Assembly: GCF_900110075.1 (NCBI RefSeq) | Contig: NZ_FOCJ01000013.1 | Span: 62,001 to 126,000 of the forward strand | DNA length: 64,000 bases | Direction of reading: 5' to 3' | DNA from: Paenibacillus sp. OV219 | GTDB lineage: Bacteria > Bacillota > Bacilli > Paenibacillales > Paenibacillaceae | Shown here: piece after piece, positions 58,476 through 64,000 of the stretch | Position numbering within the stretch: position 1 is the stretch's first letter | How the letters are laid out: every line of letters begins with the position of its first letter | Translations under genes and position numbers: made by a program | Notes under the pieces: generated by a model | What the model was told of the DNA's origin: nothing | Seen by the model: the letters and a program-made list of their open reading frames with translations, nothing else | Databases searched by the model: none

Positions 58476-58928
58476 ATGTTACTCGATTCCATTAATTACG
58501 GAGCAGTTACAGTTACAGGCATCCTATCATTAGTGCTGGGTTTCCTGTGGATGGCGGTCATTTGGAAGAAACCGTATCAGCGCGACATGTATGGCAACAC
58601 AGCTGACCGGACAGCGACGCCAAAGCCATCCAAGGCGGGTATGATTCAATCCTTCGTCCTGTACATTCTAGTCTCGTTCGTCACGTCTATCACTTATGCG
58701 GTATGTTTGGAGCTATTCCGTTCAGGCGGACAAGCTTTCAACTATGATGGCGACAGCTTCGCGAACGCGTTCTGGTTCACGATGCTGCTGACAGCAGGCT
58801 TCACGCTACCATTCACAGTAGGCAAGAAAGTGTGGCAGTTCAAGAGTTGGACGGTCGTTGCAGTCGATACATCGTATGAAGTGGTACGGTTCACGATGCT
58901 GCTGCTAATCTTCTGGAACTGGTCGTAA
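58476..58928 (+). CDS. DUF1761-like membrane protein
   Basis: 150 residues, four likely membrane helices. It begins INYGAVTVTGILSLVLGFLWMAVIWKKPYQ, then SFVLYILVSFVTSITYAVCLEL, FANAFWFTMLLTAGFTLPF and a closing helix, the pattern of DUF1761. AAAAGGGG precedes ATG. Strong but operator-covered promoter upstream; no regulator gene next to it. Function unknown. Confidence 0.72.
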   Translation: MLLDSINYGAVTVTGILSLVLGFLWMAVIWKKPYQRDMYGNTADRTATPKPSKAGMIQSFVLYILVSFVTSITYAVCLELFRSGGQAFNYDGDSFANAFWFTMLLTAGFTLPFTVGKKVWQFKSWTVVAVDTSYEVVRFTMLLLIFWNWS

Positions 58929-58965
58929 GCACCTAACACGCGAACAACCCGCACATTCAAGTAAC

Positions 58966-58999
58966 AAACCCGGTAAGCCCACAAGCTGCCGGGTTTTCT
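58966..58999 (+). terminator. Rho-independent terminator
   Basis: AAACCCGG-N15-CCGGGTTT then TCTC, 37 bases after the DUF1761-like gene. Confidence 0.75.
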
Positions 59000-59028
59000 C
59001 ATGCACATGCACATACCCATATATTTAC

Positions 59029-59355
59029 TCATCCTCTAGGCGCCCACAACATGACGGACACACCAAGGATACAAATCCCCGCACCAAGCCAATCATAGAA
59101 GTCAGGCGATTTTCTATCGACGAGCCAGCCCCACAGCACAGCAAGTATGATGAATACGCCGCCGTAAGCTGCATAGACCCGCCCAAACGAAGGGAAGTTC
59201 TGCCACGTTGGAATGATGCCATACAAAACAAGAATGATACTCCCAGCCAAGCCGAAGGACCACGATCGAGATTCCCTCAGCCATTGCCAGACCAAGTATC
59301 CGCCGCCGATTTCGGCCAGTCCCGCCAGAAGGAATAAAGCAATTGCGAGTAGCAT
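59029..59355 (-). CDS. ynfA: YnfA/UPF0060 family membrane protein
   Basis: 108 residues, the exact family size, from ATG 59355 (AAAGGA upstream). Four membrane helices; family blocks [37 protein letters not shown] and [18 protein letters not shown]. Small multidrug-resistance-like inner membrane protein of unknown transport role. The frame open to 59490 is only upstream sequence. Confidence 0.92.
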   Translation of the reverse strand: MLLAIALFLLAGLAEIGGGYLVWQWLRESRSWSFGLAGSIILVLYGIIPTWQNFPSFGRVYAAYGGVFIILAVLWGWLVDRKSPDFYDWLGAGICILGVSVMLWAPRG

Positions 59356-59678
59356 ACGATTCAATCCTTTCCATAGATTACCTCTGCACGTAGTATAGCC
59401 CGTACGGACAAACGAAGTAAATGTAGCAGGATTGAGAGCACCGATAATTGAAATAGTAAGAACCACATCCACGTCACACATATGATCCATCCAACCTTTT
59501 CCAATTCACGGCATGAAACAGGTGCTCATAGCCGCACAAATGTCTCTTTTAACAATAAATACGGTCCAATTCAGCTTTTACGCACGAACCTGCATGAAAA
59601 GTCTATATCGAATCTTAAGGGACGCATGCTACATTGCAGATGTCAGGGTCACCTGAACATTGCTTAAGGGGGGTTCAC
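59356..59678. other. Divergent intergenic region
   Basis: About 320 bases between ynfA (minus) and the binding-protein gene (plus). It must contain both promoters; I cannot place a convincing pair or operator. No further gene with a ribosome site is seen. Confidence 0.4.
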
Positions 59679-61370
59679 ATGTTGCGTAATTCCAATCATG
59701 TGAAGAGATCGAGAGTGAACAAGAAAGTATCAACAATAGTCATGGCTATTCTGATACTCGCTCTTGTTGGCTGCTCGAGTAATTCGAACAATAATACGAG
59801 TACTAATAACGCCGCCTCAAGTAACACAACAACGAATGACAGCACGACCGCAACAACGAATGATTCGACAACCACAAACGATACGGCAGCAACTACGGAC
59901 AATTCCACGACAACGACGACTGAGCCTCCAATGGAAATCAACTGGCATGGTAACTTCCAATTAGATTCACTTCTTCCAGATAGCTACGTACAGAAGATTA
60001 TTGAAGAGAAATTCAATGTAAAAATTAACTTCGTATCAGCGAAGATGGACAAACTCAACCTGCTCGCAGCTTCCGGCGATCTCCCGGACGTTATGCGTAT
60101 CGCCGATCCGAAGGACGTCGCAGCGCTGGGCAGCTCTGGCGTATTGCTCGAGCTTCCGAAAGAACTGCTCTCCACAGAGATGCCTGACGTAACAAGCTCA
60201 ATCGATAAGGTTGATCCAGGTCTCTGGGGCTTGACGAACGTGAACGGCACAAACTACGCAATTCCTCAATACCTCGCTGTTGTTCCTTGGGACTCAGGCA
60301 TGGCTTGGCGCAAAGATGTGCTTGCTGATGCAGGCATCACAACAGTTCCACAATCTGTTGCTGATTATGACAGCGCATTCAAGACGATCAAGTCCAAAGA
60401 GAAGGATATTCTCAAGGCTACAAAAGCAACGTCCAAGAAGCTCTACATGTTCAGCGGCGCTGATATTCAATATCCATGGAATGCCTATACATGGTTGTTC
60501 GGCGCTTACGGCTCGATGCCTGGCACATGGCAGCTGGATGCAAACGGCAATATTGCACGCGCTGAGACGCTGCCTGGTACAAGAGATGCGCTTGTTAAGC
60601 TCAATGAGTGGTATAAAGCCGGTTACATCGACCCTGCCTTCGTAACGGACAAAGGCGACCAAATGGATGCCAAATATGCACAAGGCGCTTATGCGATGAC
60701 GACTAAAGGTATTGACGGAATTACAAGTCCGAACCCGGACTCGCTTCAGAAGGTAAATGCAGATGTACAGTATGACTTCACGAAAGCACCGACAGGTACA
60801 AACGGCGAGCAAGGTGTTTGGTCGTGGGGCAAGCGTCAAAACTTCATTGCATTCTCCGCGAAGCTGAAGGATCAGCCTGAGAAAGTAAACAAAATTCTTG
60901 AAATTATGAATGCAGTCGCAACAGATGACAGCCTCTTCTTGACAACGCACTATGGTGAAGAAGGCAAGTCCTACAAGCTTGATAACGGCATTCCTGTTGT
61001 CACTCCTCCGTATGACAACGACAAATCGCCTGAATCGAATGCGCTCGGAACTGGCGGCCCGAACGGCGGTTTGTTCGGACCATTCGGCTCGATCGATATC
61101 GTGAAGAAGTTTACAAATCCTCAGATGGTTGACGCATGGCAGACTTACTATGCAGGCAAGCCAGATGTTCTGTTCATGCTGCCGCTTCCATCGACGGCAA
61201 GCACGGATCAACGGATTCAAGACAAATGGAATGAAACGTTCATTAAGATCGTAATCGGTGAAGCACCAATCTCCGCATATGACGACTTCCTGAAGTGGTT
61301 CGACGCAAACGGCGGCGCACAGCTGACGAAAGAAGCGAATGATCTGTACACGACAAGCTTCAAGAAATAA
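59679..61370 (+). CDS. LplA-like carbohydrate-binding lipoprotein
   Basis: 563 residues from ATG 59679 (GGGGGG upstream). Basic N-terminus, signal helix and lipobox LALVGCSS, then a Thr/Asn/Ser-rich linker of about 55 residues, then a large extracellular binding domain (INWHGNFQLDSLLPDSYVQK ... WRKDVLADAG ... YKAGYIDPAF ... GKRQNFIAFSAKL). Similar in size and shape to LplA/YtcQ proteins that bind oligosaccharides. First gene of the import operon. Confidence 0.9.
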   Translation: MLRNSNHVKRSRVNKKVSTIVMAILILALVGCSSNSNNNTSTNNAASSNTTTNDSTTATTNDSTTTNDTAATTDNSTTTTTEPPMEINWHGNFQLDSLLPDSYVQKIIEEKFNVKINFVSAKMDKLNLLAASGDLPDVMRIADPKDVAALGSSGVLLELPKELLSTEMPDVTSSIDKVDPGLWGLTNVNGTNYAIPQYLAVVPWDSGMAWRKDVLADAGITTVPQSVADYDSAFKTIKSKEKDILKATKATSKKLYMFSGADIQYPWNAYTWLFGAYGSMPGTWQLDANGNIARAETLPGTRDALVKLNEWYKAGYIDPAFVTDKGDQMDAKYAQGAYAMTTKGIDGITSPNPDSLQKVNADVQYDFTKAPTGTNGEQGVWSWGKRQNFIAFSAKLKDQPEKVNKILEIMNAVATDDSLFLTTHYGEEGKSYKLDNGIPVVTPPYDNDKSPESNALGTGGPNGGLFGPFGSIDIVKKFTNPQMVDAWQTYYAGKPDVLFMLPLPSTASTDQRIQDKWNETFIKIVIGEAPISAYDDFLKWFDANGGAQLTKEANDLYTTSFKK

Positions 61371-61392
61371 GAAATAAGAAATAAGAAGCAAG

Positions 61393-61440
61393 CAGGAAGA
61401 CTTCCCGGCGCTTCAAGGTGAAGTCTTCCTGTCTTCCTTT
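61393..61440 (+). other. Hairpin between binding-protein and permease genes
   Basis: CAGGAAGACTTC (61393-61404) pairs perfectly with GAAGTCTTCCTG (61420-61431), followed by a T/C-rich stretch. Probably a partial terminator or RNA stabiliser, so more binding protein is made than permease, as is usual in such operons. Confidence 0.7.
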
Positions 61441-61475
61441 CGCGTTACTAACATGTTCAAGGAAAGGAGCAGGAC

Positions 61476-62450
61476 ATGGAAATTGCAAAAGAGTACAAAG
61501 CAGCAACCAAAGCGAGGGCGATTCGTTCCAAGCCGACATTCTTGCAGTCGCTTCGAAGCCTAGTGAAGCATTGGCAGCTGAGCTTGATGCTGCTTCCCGT
61601 CGTCGCTGCATTTCTCATCTTCAGTTATTTTCCGCTCCTATGGCTCCTAATCGCATTCAAGGACTATAACATTGGCAAAGGATTATGGGGCAGTCCATGG
61701 GTTGGCTGGAAGCACTTCCATATGATCTTCACCTATCCCGATATGCTTCAGCTCATTCGCAATACCGTTTTCATTAGTTTACTTAATCTTGGCTTCGGCT
61801 TCCCGGCAGCGATCCTATTCGCTCTGATGCTCAATGAAATTAAACATTCAGCCTTTAAAAGAACGGTGCAGACATTGACGTACTTGCCGTATTTTATCCC
61901 TTGGACCATTATGGCCGGCTTCATCCTGCTGCTGTTCTCGGTCGACGGCCTTATTAATAATGTATTAGTCGATTACTTCGGTCTCGATCCTAAGAACTTC
62001 CTCACCAACAATACATCGTTTATCCAATTGCTTATCGGCTCGGCGATCTGGAAGGGGATGGGGTGGAGCTCAATTATCTATCTCGCTGCAATCGCCGGTG
62101 TGAATCCGCAGCTCTATGAAGCTGCACACATTGATGGCGCATCCCGCTTGCAGCGTATCGTCTCGATTACAATCCCGTCGATTGCGCCGGTCATCGGTAT
62201 TACGTTTATTTTGCAGGTTGGGGGACTGATGTCATCGAACTTCGATCAAATTTACAACATGTATAACGCACAAGTGTACAAAGTGGCGGATGTTATCGAC
62301 ACCTTCGTCGTTCGTATGGGCGTTACGCAGATGCAGTACAGCATCACAACCGCGATGGGGTTATTCAAAGGTGTAGTCGGCTTCATTCTCATCATTCTCA
62401 GCAACTATATTATTCGGAAGACGAGCGATTCGGAGAATTCACTTTGGTAG
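61476..62450 (+). CDS. ABC sugar permease, LplB type
   Basis: 324 residues from ATG 61476 (AAAGGAG 8 bases upstream). About six membrane helices after a 45-residue cytosolic N-terminus; the EAA loop is LYEAAHIDGASRLQRIVSITIPSIAP. Partner of the next permease; the ATPase (MsmX-like) is shared and not in the window. Confidence 0.9.
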   Translation: MEIAKEYKAATKARAIRSKPTFLQSLRSLVKHWQLSLMLLPVVAAFLIFSYFPLLWLLIAFKDYNIGKGLWGSPWVGWKHFHMIFTYPDMLQLIRNTVFISLLNLGFGFPAAILFALMLNEIKHSAFKRTVQTLTYLPYFIPWTIMAGFILLLFSVDGLINNVLVDYFGLDPKNFLTNNTSFIQLLIGSAIWKGMGWSSIIYLAAIAGVNPQLYEAAHIDGASRLQRIVSITIPSIAPVIGITFILQVGGLMSSNFDQIYNMYNAQVYKVADVIDTFVVRMGVTQMQYSITTAMGLFKGVVGFILIILSNYIIRKTSDSENSLW

Positions 62451-62466
62451 GAGGAGGGATGAGGCG

Positions 62467-63336
62467 ATGCTGAACAAGAAGATGAACGTCTTCGATTATT
62501 TGAACTATCTGTTTATGACACTGCTATGCTTGACGATGATTTACCCGTTTCTGCATACATTCTCCTTATCCTTCAGTGATCCGATCGAGGCGAGTAAAGG
62601 CGGATTCATGTTCTGGCCGCGAGGCTTCCAGCTGGATACGTATAAGGGGCTGCTTAAAGATACGCTATTCTGGCGCAGTTACCTGAATATCGCGGCAGTA
62701 ACGGCAATCGGGGTCGTCGGCTGCTTGTTCCTCACCTCCTGCGCTTCCTATGTCTTGTCGCTGCCGCACTATCCGTTCCGCCGTTTCTTCACTATGTTTA
62801 TCGTCTTCACGATGTTCTTCTCAGGTGGGATCATTCCAAGCTACTTGCTGACGAAGGACCTACACCTTATGAATACATGGATTCCGCTCTGGGTTCCAGG
62901 TCTTGTCGCCGCCTTCAATATTATTCTGCTCATCAATTTCTTCAAGCAGATTCCGAGCGAGGTCAGGGAGGCCGCGGTTATCGACGGAGCCTCTGACTTT
63001 GCGATCTTCACCCGAATCGTGCTTCCGCTCTCGAAGCCCGTGCTTGCAACGGTGGCACTCTTCCTCGCGGTTATGTTCTGGAATGATTGGTTCACACCTT
63101 ACTTATATTTAAATGACACCGATAAGTACACGCTGCCGCTCATTCTGAAGAAATACGTCGTGAATAGCGAAATAGACGGCCTGTCCGGCTTCGTTAAAGC
63201 GACGAATAGTCAGGTGTTGCCAAGCCAAGTACGCTCTACTGTTATTCTGGTGGGCATTCTGCCGACGCTGCTTATTTATCCGTTTATCCAGAAATATTTT
63301 GTCAAAGGGGTTACGCTCGGATCGTTAAAAGGTTAG
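62467..63336 (+). CDS. ABC sugar permease, YtcP/LplC type
   Basis: 289 residues from ATG 62467 (GGAGGAGGGATG upstream). Six helices, EAA loop EVREAAVIDGASDFAIFTRIVLPLSKP, and the terminal QKYFVKGVTLGSLKG typical of this subfamily. 16 bases after the previous stop. Confidence 0.92.
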   Translation: MLNKKMNVFDYLNYLFMTLLCLTMIYPFLHTFSLSFSDPIEASKGGFMFWPRGFQLDTYKGLLKDTLFWRSYLNIAAVTAIGVVGCLFLTSCASYVLSLPHYPFRRFFTMFIVFTMFFSGGIIPSYLLTKDLHLMNTWIPLWVPGLVAAFNIILLINFFKQIPSEVREAAVIDGASDFAIFTRIVLPLSKPVLATVALFLAVMFWNDWFTPYLYLNDTDKYTLPLILKKYVVNSEIDGLSGFVKATNSQVLPSQVRSTVILVGILPTLLIYPFIQKYFVKGVTLGSLKG

Positions 63337-63430
63337 TTTCTTGGTTCAAAGTGGTGGGGAGATCGACGCTTTAGTCGGTCTTCCTATAGCTGTTTTTACG
63401 ATAAAGTATAGATATGGAAGGGGTCTAATC

Positions 63431-64000
63431 ATGAAGCTCAAGTCCCGCTGGTTCCAAAATATATACGCCAAGCTGCTTCTAATTCTACTAAGCATCGCGA
63501 TTATCCCTTCTCTAATTTCCAGTGTGTTCTCTTACCAAATTTCGATTACGAATGCGAAACATCAGAGCGAGAATTATAGCGAGCAGCTGCTGACACAAAT
63601 TGCGAGTAGCAACGATGTTACTTTCGAGCAGATGCGCTCCTTTATATACGAAATCATGATCAATTTCAGCTACTACAGCGATGTGATGGCGAAGACGCCA
63701 TACTCTTCAGCCTTTCTTGACGTTCGCATCGCGCTTGATCGGAAGCGGCAGGCGTATCAGAAACATATTAAGAACTTCGCTATTATTGATCTCGCCTCGA
63801 AGAAGGTCATTACTTCGGTTGGCGGAATCTCGATCTACGGGATGGATGATTATCGGAATCAAGTCGATAAGAACCTGATGCAGATGGTGACGCAGAAGGA
63901 TGATAATTTGCAGTCCAATGAGCTGGTCCTTCGTCCGACAGCTGACAACCAGCAGGTGCTGACATATATCTTCAAATATGGACCCACCGCGTCCGTAAAA
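63431..64000 (+). CDS. Membrane sensor kinase or transmembrane regulator, N-terminal part
   Basis: ATG 63431 opens a frame that is still open at the window end (190 codons). MKLKSRWFQNIYAKLLLILL starts a first membrane helix, then an extracellular sensing domain (SEQLLTQIASSNDVTFEQMR ...) with dCache-like features. Its place after an LplA-type operon matches either a YesM-type histidine kinase or a membrane-bound AraC regulator; the deciding C-terminus lies outside. Likely senses the sugar and controls the operon. Confidence 0.75.
   Translation, partial: MKLKSRWFQNIYAKLLLILLSIAIIPSLISSVFSYQISITNAKHQSENYSEQLLTQIASSNDVTFEQMRSFIYEIMINFSYYSDVMAKTPYSSAFLDVRIALDRKRQAYQKHIKNFAIIDLASKKVITSVGGISIYGMDDYRNQVDKNLMQMVTQKDDNLQSNELVLRPTADNQQVLTYIFKYGPTASVK

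Overview
The window reads as chromosomal DNA of a spore-forming, low-to-moderate GC Gram-positive bacterium, most likely Paenibacillus or a close relative (Cohnella-like). The signs are an LplA/LplB/YtcP-type sugar ABC system next to a membrane sensor, AraC regulators beside carbohydrate genes, a CgeB-like spore glycosyltransferase, a yodPQRST/kamA-type lysine cluster, strong GGAGG ribosome sites with frequent GTG/TTG starts, and a T-box in front of trpS. No rRNA, tRNA, CRISPR array, insertion sequence or prophage block is visible.

Layout. 0-6.3 kb: an ABC-2 exporter, a phytanoyl-CoA dioxygenase-like gene (possible CcpA cre site upstream) with an AraC regulator, an Arg-rich glycosyltransferase and a small chorismate mutase. 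6.3-21.5 kb: an accessory stretch, AT-rich at its start, of small methyltransferases, VOC proteins, a GNAT, kinase/nucleotidyltransferase-like enzymes, an MFS pump with a possible leader peptide, a second trpS-like gene under T-box control, and a CgeB-like protein. Three genes here are remnants with an internal stretch missing. 21.5-35 kb: a sigma-54-centred catabolic island. 35-49 kb: oligoendopeptidase F, a divergent LysR/aroC pair, an NMT1-type ABC importer, a second dioxygenase, a D-threonine aldolase-like enzyme, a three-gene membrane operon, and two more internally deleted remnants. 49-59 kb: MerR plus two exporters, then two long HAEG-repeat fibre proteins with C-terminal autoproteolytic (peptidase G2-like) domains, and an AraC/GH172 pair. 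59-64 kb: a carbohydrate ABC system running into a membrane sensor cut off by the window end.

The most coherent system is at 22.1-34.5 kb. kamA, ablB, an aminotransferase, two CoA-transferase subunits and an M20 deacylase form the acetylated beta-lysine route. gabT and an aldehyde dehydrogenase can take its expected C4 product (GABA) to succinate. The same block carries rpoN (sigma-54) and a PAS-AAA-Fis sigma-54 activator. I find three good -24/-12 promoters: before gabT, before ablB and before kamA. Because rpoN lies downstream of gabT and the dehydrogenase in the same direction, sigma-54 may drive its own synthesis. A thiolase or keto-acid cleavage enzyme is the one step not seen.

Other notable structure: five genes that keep both ends but lack an internal segment; two families of short palindromic intergenic repeats (40.3 and 55.9 kb); a tandem array built from one arm of a terminator (52.35 kb); and a fibre gene whose start codon appears to be CTG where its paralogue has ATG.
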